From CAZYEI01 sp964646425 (GTDB lineage Bacteria; Bacillota_I; Bacilli_A; RFN20; JAISJY01), in the NCBI GenBank assembly GCA_964646425.1, contig CAZYEI010000022.1, positions 1 to 24,134 on the forward strand: a stretch of 24,134 nt of DNA. The letters run 5' to 3'. Shown here one piece after another: positions 13,716-21,307 of this stretch. The position numbers were made by a program, and so were the translations under genes. The notes beneath the pieces were generated by a model. That model ran no database searches. It was not told where the DNA came from and saw only the letters and a list, made by a program, of their open reading frames with translations. The first letter of the stretch is position 1. Each line of letters starts with the position of its first letter.

Positions 13716-14754
13716 AATTTTTTTCCTCATATCCTAATTCAATCTTCATTTTTTTACTTAAATTATTAATATAAATACCAGAATTATAATTATAAATCTC
13801 TTTATATATTACACGACCATTTAAAACTACATTTTCAACGATATTATCTATGTATCTCAAAGTACATCCATTAAGCAACTTCTCTTTTTTTAAATGAATT
13901 GAAAAGTTTATATATTCTGCCAAATCAAGTAATATATCATTATTATGGATATCTTCATCCATTATATATGCAAATCTTTTAATAGCTAATTTAGCAGACT
14001 TAGCATGAATAGTTGTAATAAAAGGATGCCCTGTCGTAAAAGCATTGTATAATTCTTTTGACTCTTTTCCTCTTACTTCTGCTATCATTAACCAATCAGG
14101 ATTATTTCTCAAAGCTGCTTTAATTAGTTTTTGATATTCGCTTTCTATATCTTTTTGATTATCAAAACTTACCCATGTAGTAACATCTAAATCAGGATAT
14201 AATTCTTTTATATATGTTTCATATATATCCTCAATCAATACTATTTTTGTCGTTTTGGGCATATAACCGACTAAATACTTTTGAAATTCTGTTTTACCAG
14301 CACCTGTTTTTCCACTTATAATAATACTCTTTTTATTAATAATTATTCTTTTTAATAAATCATGTATTTCATAAGGGCAAAAATCTTCATTATTGTAATT
14401 TATCTTTAGTTTTTTCGCATACACTCTTAATGCAAAAGTATATACTCCTTCATTATTTGTTTTAGCAATCAGTGGATGCATAGCATTTAAACGATAATTT
14501 AAAAAGCTAATATCCAAAATAGGATTTAACGCATTAAAATTTTTGCCTGATAAATTGGCTAAATGAGATAAAAAATCACCTATATCATTATTAGAAACAT
14601 CAATACTTACTTTTTCTTTTCCTGAAATAGAATTTTCAACAAACAAATCTTCGCCATTATAAGTAATATCAGTTACATTTTCTTTTAAAAATTTTGATAA
14701 GAAAGAATTACTAATATAATTCATCAAAATTGTATTTTTTCTCTTATCTTCCAC
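13696..14754 (-). CDS. tadA: TadA/CpaF-type secretion ATPase
   Basis: Cytosolic hexameric ATPase of the type II/IV secretion superfamily, 352 residues. It powers assembly of Flp-type pili. The N-terminal domain has VTDITYNGEDLFVE (27-40) and RLNAMHPLIA (88-97), matching the family D-I-x-I-N-G and R-x-x-x-x-P-P-x-A motifs. Catalytic core: Walker A GKTGAGKT (148-155), Asp box IEDIYE (174-179), Walker B region WLMIAEVRG (221-229, E226), and His box TTGHPFITTIHAKS (240-253). It is shorter than typical CpaF, mostly at the N-terminus. The start is GTG at 14754 with GAGG 9 bases upstream, inside the end of the previous gene (11-base overlap). Confidence 0.9.
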   Translation of the reverse strand: MEDKRKNTILMNYISNSFLSKFLKENVTDITYNGEDLFVENSISGKEKVSIDVSNNDIGDFLSHLANLSGKNFNALNPILDISFLNYRLNAMHPLIAKTNNEGVYTFALRVYAKKLKINYNNEDFCPYEIHDLLKRIIINKKSIIISGKTGAGKTEFQKYLVGYMPKTTKIVLIEDIYETYIKELYPDLDVTTWVSFDNQKDIESEYQKLIKAALRNNPDWLMIAEVRGKESKELYNAFTTGHPFITTIHAKSAKLAIKRFAYIMDEDIHNNDILLDLAEYINFSIHLKKEKLLNGCTLRYIDNIVENVVLNGRVIYKEIYNYNSGIYINNLSKKMKIELGYEEKNYVKEKG

Positions 14755-15175
14755 TTTTTTCTACCTCATAGCAATAAACTCTATTTCCACCAATCATATA
14801 TATAGCTTCAGGACTTAAATTTATTTGTACACCATTACAACTTACATATTCGCTACATGTTGATCTAGTTAATACATTATAAAAATAAAAACTTACTTTT
14901 AAATTTCCATGATAAGATCCTAAATTCTCTTTTAATTGAGTAACAAATAAATCGATAAACTTTTCTTTATCTATTTTTATTTTATTTACCTCTACATCTT
15001 GATTTTCATCTATTTCAATCGAAAGTTCAAACACACTAGGTGCAATTGATGTTACTGCATTATCTAAAGAATTAGTATTAGTGGTATATAGCACAGCAGT
15101 CAAACATAATAATAAAACAACTATAAATATGAAAACTTGGTGCATTTTAGGATGAAATCTCAATTGTTTTTTCAT
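14744..15175 (-). CDS. Single-pass membrane protein of the Tad-like operon
   Basis: 143 residues, not recognised. A basic N-terminus (MKKQLRFHPK) precedes one hydrophobic helix (about 13-31). The rest is exported: an acidic stretch (50-70), a helix (71-88), then a small domain with the close Cys pair C107/C113 and a third Cys (C135). Topology suits a minor pilin or a TadE/F-like or assembly protein. It overlaps the preceding gene by 29 bases and the ATPase gene by 11. GGAG lies 10 bases before the ATG. Being directly upstream of the ATPase, it is probably part of the machine, but no family signature supports a specific role. Confidence 0.6.
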   Translation of the reverse strand: MKKQLRFHPKMHQVFIFIVVLLLCLTAVLYTTNTNSLDNAVTSIAPSVFELSIEIDENQDVEVNKIKIDKEKFIDLFVTQLKENLGSYHGNLKVSFYFYNVLTRSTCSEYVSCNGVQINLSPEAIYMIGGNRVYCYEVEKSGR

Positions 15176-16193
15176 ATTCTATATCTCCACTAAAACCATT
15201 TGTCTTTCCCACACAATATTTGCTATTATCGCAAGAGCCAAATAATTTATACGATACTTTAAAAACCCCATTAATTGTTATATCATCACCATATGCTCCA
15301 GTATCTTCAATTATTATTTGATAAGGAATAGATTTGGTAGTATCGAAATTTAAAGGCAATTTCAATTTATTTGTAGCAATTCTTGCAGCTTGATATGTTG
15401 AAAATAACATATCTAAATTATAATCAAAATAATAGTTTTGCAAAAAAGAAAAACTACATTTATAATCTTTACATGTTATATCTAATGGAAAATAATATTT
15501 TCCATCTTTAACTTCTATATCAGATTTATCAAAAATATCTGCAATTAATAAATATGCGTTTTTATAATATATTTGAATACCGTTTAATGAAGAATCACTA
15601 TATTGAAATGATAATTTCCTTACATCAATTTCATTTGTATCAAAATCACCACTTATCGCCCCATTAAAAGTATAAGTTTCATATAGTTTTGTAAGCGACC
15701 CATCGTTCATTCTCTCGAAAAAATATGGACATTTTTTTCGATATGTTAAAAGATTTTTTGATATATCTAAACTATCACCATTAATATTATCTAAATTAAA
15801 AGAAATAACTTGTTGTTGATCTTCAAAAACTTTATTGTTAGGAAATGTAATATTAGTTGCAATATTCAAGATAGGATTTTCTTTAAAAATATGCTCAGCA
15901 ACAGTCATTTTTAATGTATATACGCCTGTAAACTTGGATGTTTTTTGATATCTATCTAAAACATTACCATCAGCATCCTTAATCAAAATAATTCCAATAA
16001 AATTAGTTGTACATGTATTACAACTAGCAGCAATTTCAATTTCGATAATTGCATCATTTTCCAAACTTCTTCCTTTATATCTAATTGCTTTTATATAATC
16101 ACTTGTTGCACTTGCTAAATAATTTTTTTCAACTTTATAACTATATCCATAAGATTGATAAATTAATAAAAACAAGCATAAAAAAAGATTCAT
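15147..16193 (-). CDS. Secreted protein with paired cysteines (Tad-like operon)
   Basis: 348 residues, not recognised. A very short hydrophobic signal peptide (about 1-15, likely cut after the YG at 15-16) leads to a beta-rich exported protein with no second membrane segment, lipobox or LPXTG sorting signal. After the signal it has seven Cys: C58/C61, C155, C241/C246, C321/C327, so three pairs are close together and could form disulfides or bind metal. Candidate roles are tip adhesin, pilus-associated cargo, or a surface anchor for the pilus; none is proven. The ATG follows TGAGGAGGAAAAAAT, an excellent ribosome site. It is the most likely exported effector or adhesin of the operon. Confidence 0.6.
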   Translation of the reverse strand: MNLFLCLFLLIYQSYGYSYKVEKNYLASATSDYIKAIRYKGRSLENDAIIEIEIAASCNTCTTNFIGIILIKDADGNVLDRYQKTSKFTGVYTLKMTVAEHIFKENPILNIATNITFPNNKVFEDQQQVISFNLDNINGDSLDISKNLLTYRKKCPYFFERMNDGSLTKLYETYTFNGAISGDFDTNEIDVRKLSFQYSDSSLNGIQIYYKNAYLLIADIFDKSDIEVKDGKYYFPLDITCKDYKCSFSFLQNYYFDYNLDMLFSTYQAARIATNKLKLPLNFDTTKSIPYQIIIEDTGAYGDDITINGVFKVSYKLFGSCDNSKYCVGKTNGFSGDIEYEKTIEISS

Positions 16194-16239
16194 ATTTTTT
16201 CCTCCTCATTATATAATTCGAAAAAAAAGAATCTTTATC

Positions 16240-17274
16240 CTAATATTTTTTTATTTTATATAAATTTTTTTTATTTTCTTGATTGCATATTTGACATTTT
16301 TCAAGTCTTTTAGCTTGCATAAACGGAATTATTAATTCAAAATTATCTTCCATTAGTTTTGAGATACAATTATCATTCATACAGCACGGAATTAATGAAT
16401 TAAGTGAATTTATATTTTTTTTCATTTTTGACTGATACATTTGTTTTTGGATATCCTCTAACATATATGGCAAAAGTGAAAAATCATCTATTGAAATTTT
16501 TCTTTTTTCATTATTAAATCGAAGTAATAAAGTATATTTATTCTTTTCAATACTCTTTTGATAAACTTCAATCAATAAAGGTATACCTTCTTTTTGCCTT
16601 TTTTCAATTTTTTCTTTCATTAGTAATACAGAATCATCAATAAAAGCATTAATATTTATTTTCATTAATTGAATCAACCATGTTGCTACTGTTTTTTTGT
16701 CTTTTAAGGACAGATTATTATCCATTAAAAATCCTACTTGATAAGGCGATAACCTAGGTGTCAATACTAACCCATTTTCATCTTTATGAGTTTTTAACAT
16801 TAAATTAATAAAAGAAAAATCAAAGGTTGCAGTAACTATTGAATTAGAGCATTCAACATTTGCAACATTAATATGCTTATTATCGCATTGTGCAAAAACG
16901 CCAAACGAATTTTGATTATTATTAATACGCTTTCCACTAATAGTTGGAATCGCCGCAAATTCTTGAATAAAATTTTCAAATAAAGCTAATATATCTAAAG
17001 CTTTATGTTTAGCTAATTCTTTATTACAATTTTTATATATCAAATTGAATTTTGATTCGGTTAAATAATAATAAGAATATTCATCATAAGTAAAGTCGAA
17101 TGAATTTTTAATTAAAACTTTTTCAAATGCTAATTTTTCTATTTTATCAGAAAAAGTATTAATAAATTTTTCAAATAATTTATTAAATGCTGGTAAATAA
17201 ATTAGATTTTTATTAATATCTTCATCTAGCCATTTAATATCCTTTAAAAAAGTATATATTTCATTTTCTAACAT
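16240..17274 (-). CDS. Degenerate prolyl-tRNA-synthetase-like protein (predicted non-catalytic)
   Basis: 344 residues, against about 477 for the archaeal/Thermus-type ProRS it resembles. The order of ProRS landmarks is kept: a first-helix region (about 22-54), EFAAIPTISGKR (105-116; ProRS has EYAAIPVIEG), THKDENGLVLTPRLSPYQV (162-180; ProRS THGDDRGLVLPPRLAPIQV, containing motif 3 with its Arg), and an anticodon-domain-like GIPLLIEVYQKSIEKNKYTL (230-249). Last comes the zinc domain with C298-x4-C303 and C327-x2-C330, ending in the C-terminal Tyr. The part that should hold the TxE proline-recognition loop and motif 2 is mostly deleted (about 58-75), so proline activation is very unlikely. It lies 8 bases after the GGDEF/EAL-like gene in the pilus operon. 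Similarity was judged by eye from memory of ProRS. Confidence 0.75.
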   Translation of the reverse strand: MLENEIYTFLKDIKWLDEDINKNLIYLPAFNKLFEKFINTFSDKIEKLAFEKVLIKNSFDFTYDEYSYYYLTESKFNLIYKNCNKELAKHKALDILALFENFIQEFAAIPTISGKRINNNQNSFGVFAQCDNKHINVANVECSNSIVTATFDFSFINLMLKTHKDENGLVLTPRLSPYQVGFLMDNNLSLKDKKTVATWLIQLMKININAFIDDSVLLMKEKIEKRQKEGIPLLIEVYQKSIEKNKYTLLLRFNNEKRKISIDDFSLLPYMLEDIQKQMYQSKMKKNINSLNSLIPCCMNDNCISKLMEDNFELIIPFMQAKRLEKCQICNQENKKNLYKIKKY

Positions 17275-17282
17275 AATAACTC

Positions 17283-19043
17283 CTATTCGTGTTCATATAA
17301 TCGCTGGATAGTACGATTCTTTAAAAAGCCATTGTTTACTAGATTAGTAGTTGGCTCTAAAATATACGTTCCAGAAATTGCAACAATTCCCATTTGTTGT
17401 AATACTACTGCTTGTTCATATTTCTTAACACCTCTTGCAATAAATTGCACACCACTAAAGGCAGTAGTATTCTCAATTATATTGTCGGCAGTTATCTTTT
17501 TTAAATCATCAACTTCTATATTTGAAATCATAAATTCATCCAAAATAATATATGAACAAAGTGATAACACATTACTATACACAGTAATCATATTTTCATC
17601 AGCAATAACAGCAAAATCAATCAAACTATTGTGTATTAATTCTTCATAAACATTTCGTACTATAACAGCATTCTCTTCTTTTAATAATTGTTCATAATCT
17701 ATTACAAAAACAATTTTTAAACGCATATATTCTTGATTTGATAAAATTATATTTTTAACTAATTCTAAATCTTCAACATTTACTTTAAAAAATACTCTTG
17801 ATCTTTTTGGCATGCTTTTTGCACATTTATCTAACATTGTAATTAAAAGTTTTGTAATAAATTCATCTTTTAAATTTAATGTTTTAGCAATTTGTAAATA
17901 TGTTTGATAACCATCCTCTTCATTAAACGAATAATCAAATCGAGCATAGAAGCCATAAATTGATAACGAAGATAATGATACCATTGGTTCAAATTTTATA
18001 TCTATCTCCTTACCACTAATTAATTGGCGTAATTTTTCAGCATTTTGACGATATTTAATATTAACTGACTCATTAACATAATCATAATATCCATATTTTA
18101 TTCTTTCAAATTTGCTATTTCCTTGCGATAAAGCTAATTTAGCATTTTTCATTAATTCATTAACATCAAAAGTATATTCTCCAAAAATTGATATGCCAAC
18201 ATTAAAATGTGGTGAGATTACATATTTATTGATTGAAATTGCTTCAGCACCGACTCTATTGTAAATATTTTTCATGAATTCTATGGAATCATAGCGTGTT
18301 GTAATTCCCTTTTTATAAATATAAAAACTATTCATTCCAAAATAACTAATATATGTTGAATCATCAATTAAATCTTTAAATCTTCGCATAATTTCGAATA
18401 AACATTCATTAGAGATTGTATTTCCATATCGCTTCATAATTGATTTAACAGTTATAAGTTCAAAAATCATAAATACCCCGATAGGAGCTTTCTTATCACT
18501 AATATATTCAACAATATTCTTTTTAAATTCAGTAGGATTAATTAAATTAGGAATATTTAATGAATTAGTTTTATGATCAATATTTATCAATTCAAAATTA
18601 CAATAAATCGCTTTTTTATCCTTATTATATTGTTCAAATGTTATTCGTGTTATCGAAATTTTAGAATTTGCCGGGTTAACAATTCTAATAATAATATGCG
18701 ATTTTTCGTGTATTTTTCCTTTCTTTACATTTTCTATCCAACTTTTCCATTCAGTTAAATCACTATATTGAATTAAATCCAGCATTTGATTAATCGTATA
18801 TGTATATATTTTAGTATAATTTTTCTTACTATAAATTCTAACTAAACCATTATCATATAAAAGTTCAAGAATATAAATATCTTTTACAGCTTCTTTTTCC
18901 TTAGTTAATAAATCTCTTTTATTTAAACGATTATTAACTATAACAAAAATAATAAACGCTATAAACAAAACAAATATAAATACGATATATACATAATACA
19001 CATCTGATAATTCTTTTATTTTATTTACTAAAGAAGCTAACAT
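17283..19043 (-). CDS. Membrane-anchored degenerate GGDEF-EAL protein
   Basis: 586 residues. One transmembrane helix (about 14-36), a middle region (about 50-155, PAS-like in size), a GGDEF-like domain (about 170-325) and an EAL-like domain (about 330-580). The GGDEF loop reads GMNSF (236-240). The EAL motif after FEPMVSL (351-357) reads YAR (366-368). The later catalytic A-E-G-V-E motif reads ARGVK (536-540). Both cyclase and phosphodiesterase activities should therefore be lost. Such proteins (LapD and FimX are examples) often act as receptors controlling adhesion or type IV pili. The start at 19043 has GAGGAG 7 bases upstream; a frame start 3 codons earlier has no spacing. First gene of the operon. 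Confidence 0.82.
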   Translation of the reverse strand: MLASLVNKIKELSDVYYVYIVFIFVLFIAFIIFVIVNNRLNKRDLLTKEKEAVKDIYILELLYDNGLVRIYSKKNYTKIYTYTINQMLDLIQYSDLTEWKSWIENVKKGKIHEKSHIIIRIVNPANSKISITRITFEQYNKDKKAIYCNFELINIDHKTNSLNIPNLINPTEFKKNIVEYISDKKAPIGVFMIFELITVKSIMKRYGNTISNECLFEIMRRFKDLIDDSTYISYFGMNSFYIYKKGITTRYDSIEFMKNIYNRVGAEAISINKYVISPHFNVGISIFGEYTFDVNELMKNAKLALSQGNSKFERIKYGYYDYVNESVNIKYRQNAEKLRQLISGKEIDIKFEPMVSLSSLSIYGFYARFDYSFNEEDGYQTYLQIAKTLNLKDEFITKLLITMLDKCAKSMPKRSRVFFKVNVEDLELVKNIILSNQEYMRLKIVFVIDYEQLLKEENAVIVRNVYEELIHNSLIDFAVIADENMITVYSNVLSLCSYIILDEFMISNIEVDDLKKITADNIIENTTAFSGVQFIARGVKKYEQAVVLQQMGIVAISGTYILEPTTNLVNNGFLKNRTIQRLYEHE

Positions 19044-19062
19044 ATATATCATCTCCTCTTTA

Positions 19063-19091
19063 ATTATAGCATGATTTTTAAAAACAACAAA
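19063..19091 (-). promoter_or_regulatory. Promoter of the Tad-like operon
   Basis: Minus-strand TTTGTT (19086-19091), a 17-base spacer and an extended -10 ATGCTATAAT (TATAAT at 19063-19068), 20 bases ahead of the first start codon. It is divergent from the rpsD promoter, 22 bases away. Confidence 0.65.
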
Positions 19092-19112
19092 CTTCTTTTT
19101 ACTAAAACACTA

Positions 19113-19141
19113 TTGACTTAAATTATCGATTTTAGTATAAT
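19113..19141 (+). promoter_or_regulatory. Promoter of rpsD
   Basis: TTGACT (19113-19118), a 17-base spacer and a perfect TATAAT (19136-19141). Transcription would start near 19148, giving a leader of about 160 bases. Confidence 0.75.
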
Positions 19142-19145
19142 ATTT

Positions 19146-19275
19146 TTTGCGAAATTGCAGCTCGCAAATATAATCTTCAAGTCGTTGATAACATTATTGG
19201 ACGAAAGTATCCTTGCTGAAAGTGGGAAATCGATAATATCAACAACCAAGACTAGGATTTGCGCCTGTTGTCTTG
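19146..19275 (+). promoter_or_regulatory. Structured rpsD leader, probable S4 autoregulatory site
   Basis: Three helices are visible: TTTGCGA/TCGCAAA (19146-19152 with 19162-19168), GTTGATA/TATCAAC (19184-19190 with 19237-19243) enclosing a complex loop, and CAAGAC/GTCTTG (19247-19252 with 19270-19275). The AGGAGG site follows at 19296. In B. subtilis S4 represses its own mRNA through a structured leader. A leader this long and folded suggests the same here; the match to a known S4 leader model is not tested. Confidence 0.55.
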
Positions 19276-19309
19276 CAAAATTCGTATAGACATATAGGAG
19301 GAAATAGAA

Positions 19310-19927
19310 ATGTCACGTTATACAGGACCAGCATGGAAAATCTCTCGTCGTTTAGGATTTTCTACTTTAGAAACTGGAAAAGAATTTTCAAAGCCAAAAT
19401 CACGCAATTATGCTCCAGGTCAACACGGACCAGACAAAAAGCGTAAACTTACTGAATATGGTAAGCAATTAGCAGAAAAGCAAAAAGTAAGAACAATGTA
19501 CGGAGTTAATGAACGTCAATTCGTTAGATTATTTGCTATCGCAAAGAAATTAGATGGCGTAACTGGTACAAACTTCTTAAGAATCCTAGAATCTCGTTTA
19601 GACAACTTAGTTTATCGTTTAGGATTTGCTATGACTCGTAGAGGAGCTCGTCAATTAGTTAATCATGGTCATATTTTAGTAAATGGAAAGAAAGTTGACA
19701 TCCCTTCATATACTTGTAAACCAGGTGATGTTATTTCATTCAAAGAAAAATCAAACAATTTGGCAGTTGTAAATCAATCTTTAGAAGCTACTTTAAATGT
19801 TGTTCCTTTCGTTTCTTTAGACAAAGAAAAGAAAGAAGGAAAATTCATTCGTCTTCCAGAAAGAGATGAAATTGCTAAAGATATCCAAGATTCATTAATC
19901 GTAGAATTCTACAACCGTAAGTTATAA
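19310..19927 (+). CDS. rpsD: 30S ribosomal protein S4
   Basis: 205-residue S4, the primary 16S rRNA-binding protein that nucleates 30S assembly. The full-length family pattern is present: MSRYTGPAWKISRRLGFS at the start, PGQHGPDKKRKLTEYGKQL (about 37-55), the S4 RNA-binding domain RLDNLVYRLGFAMTRRGARQ (about 91-110) with LVNHGHILVNGKKVDIPSY, and the C-terminal NRKL end. The segment with no zinc-binding Cys marks it as the zinc-free type. The start has AGGAGG 8 bases upstream. Monocistronic, with a leader in front and a terminator behind. Confidence 0.98.
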   Translation: MSRYTGPAWKISRRLGFSTLETGKEFSKPKSRNYAPGQHGPDKKRKLTEYGKQLAEKQKVRTMYGVNERQFVRLFAIAKKLDGVTGTNFLRILESRLDNLVYRLGFAMTRRGARQLVNHGHILVNGKKVDIPSYTCKPGDVISFKEKSNNLAVVNQSLEATLNVVPFVSLDKEKKEGKFIRLPERDEIAKDIQDSLIVEFYNRKL

Positions 19928-19941
19928 TTTAAAAAAACTTA

Positions 19942-19972
19942 AAAAAACCAATTTTACAAAATTGGTTTTTTT
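19942..19972 (+). terminator. Terminator of rpsD
   Basis: AAAACCAATTTT and AAATTGGTTTT form a stem around ACA, followed by seven or more T. The A run on the other side would also let it work on the minus strand behind tyrS. Confidence 0.85.
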
Positions 19973-20021
19973 ATTTTAAATTTATCATAATACTTTTATT
20001 TTGTAAAAATTCTATAGATAA

Positions 20022-20053
20022 GCAAATAAAAGAGAGCTTAACAACTCTCTTTT
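20022..20053 (-). terminator. Terminator of tyrS
   Basis: On the minus strand AAAAGAGAG (20053-20045) pairs with CTCTCTTTT (20036-20028). The tyrS stop codon lies in the 8-base loop and its last codons in the stem; T-rich sequence follows. Confidence 0.75.
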
Positions 20054-21297
20054 ATTTTTACGATATAATAATTTTTCTTTCCTCTACGGATAACAATTAC
20101 TTTTCCATCAATTGCATTTTCTTTATTAAGAATAAATTCTCCGTTTGTTTGCTTTTCACCATTTATAACGACTGAACCATTCTTAACAAATTCTCTAGCT
20201 TCTCTTTTACTACTAGCAGCTGTTATTTCAACAAGAACATCTATCAACGGCTTATCATCAGCTAAATCAATCGAAGGTACACCATTTAAACAAACTAGCA
20301 ATTGTTCTGCTGATAATTCAGATATTTTACCACTAAATAATACTTGACTCATCTTCACAGCTTCATCAGCAGCAGCAACACCATGAATCGTTTTAACTAA
20401 TTCATATGCTAATCTTTTTTGAGCCACTCTATTTTGCGGGTTTTCACGAACTTCTTGTTCTAATTCATAAATTTCTTCTTTTGTTAAAAAAGTAAATACT
20501 TTTAAGTAATGAATAACATCAGCATCTGCACTATTTAGAAAATATTGATATATTGCATACGGAGATGTTTTTTCTTTATCAAGCCATAAAGCTCCACCAG
20601 CAGATTTACCAAATTTCGTACCATCTGATTTTGTAATTAATGGCATTGTAATTCCCACTGTTTCAGTATCTCCTGTAATTCTACGAATTAGTTCAACACC
20701 AGAAGTAATATTTCCCCATTGATCGCTACCTCCAAGTTGAATTCTACAATTTTCTCTTTTATATAAATTATAAAAATCGATTGATTGAATAATCATATAT
20801 GAAAATTCAGTAAATGAAATTCCATTTTCTAAACGACTAGCTACAGTATCTTTTGCTAACATATAGTTAACAGGAAAATGTCTTCCATAATCCCTTAAAA
20901 AAGTAATAACATTAATGTCTTTTAACCATTCATAGTTATTAATTAAAACAGTTTTCTTCGTATCGCTAAAATCAAGAAAACGAGATAATTGTGATTTTAT
21001 ACCTTCGGCATTTTCTAGTGCATTTTCTAAGGTCAACAATTGTCTTGCACTACTTCTACCAGAAGGATCGCCAATAAGGCCAGTACCACCACCAACTAAA
21101 GCAACAATTCTATGACCCGCTTTTTGAAAACGAGAAAGCATAATAACTGGAACTAAATGTCCAATGTGTAATGATGGTGCAGTTGGATCAAAGCCACAAT
21201 ATAAAGTTGCTTTTTTATCTAATAATTCTTTTAATATTTTGGCGTCAGTAGTATCTTTTATTAAGCCACGCCATTCTAATTCTTCTAAAAAATCCAT
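20038..21297 (-). CDS. tyrS: Tyrosyl-tRNA synthetase
   Basis: Class I synthetase of 419 residues charging tRNA-Tyr. Visible: the tyrosine-site start TLYCGFDPTAPSLHIGHLVP with HIGH at 44-47, GGSDQWGNI (189-197), the KMSKS-type loop KFGKS (228-232), and a C-terminal S4-type RNA-binding domain (about 350-415). The length and the KFGKS motif match the Bacillus TyrS group. The gene lies 10 bases behind the CcpA-like gene with AAGGAAA before its ATG. There is no room for a T-box leader, unlike many Bacillota tyrS genes, so it is expressed with the regulator or from a promoter inside it. Confidence 0.97.
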   Translation of the reverse strand: MDFLEELEWRGLIKDTTDAKILKELLDKKATLYCGFDPTAPSLHIGHLVPVIMLSRFQKAGHRIVALVGGGTGLIGDPSGRSSARQLLTLENALENAEGIKSQLSRFLDFSDTKKTVLINNYEWLKDINVITFLRDYGRHFPVNYMLAKDTVASRLENGISFTEFSYMIIQSIDFYNLYKRENCRIQLGGSDQWGNITSGVELIRRITGDTETVGITMPLITKSDGTKFGKSAGGALWLDKEKTSPYAIYQYFLNSADADVIHYLKVFTFLTKEEIYELEQEVRENPQNRVAQKRLAYELVKTIHGVAAADEAVKMSQVLFSGKISELSAEQLLVCLNGVPSIDLADDKPLIDVLVEITAASSKREAREFVKNGSVVINGEKQTNGEFILNKENAIDGKVIVIRRGKKNYYIVKIKESC

Positions 21298-21307
21298 ATT
21301 TTTTTCC

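Noticed and set aside
16200..16240. A-rich segment before the 348-residue protein as a terminator within the operon
   Set aside because: The stem ATTC/GAAT is only 4 bp; not enough to split the operon.
21298..21307. T-box leader for tyrS
   Set aside because: Only 10 bases separate tyrS from the preceding gene.
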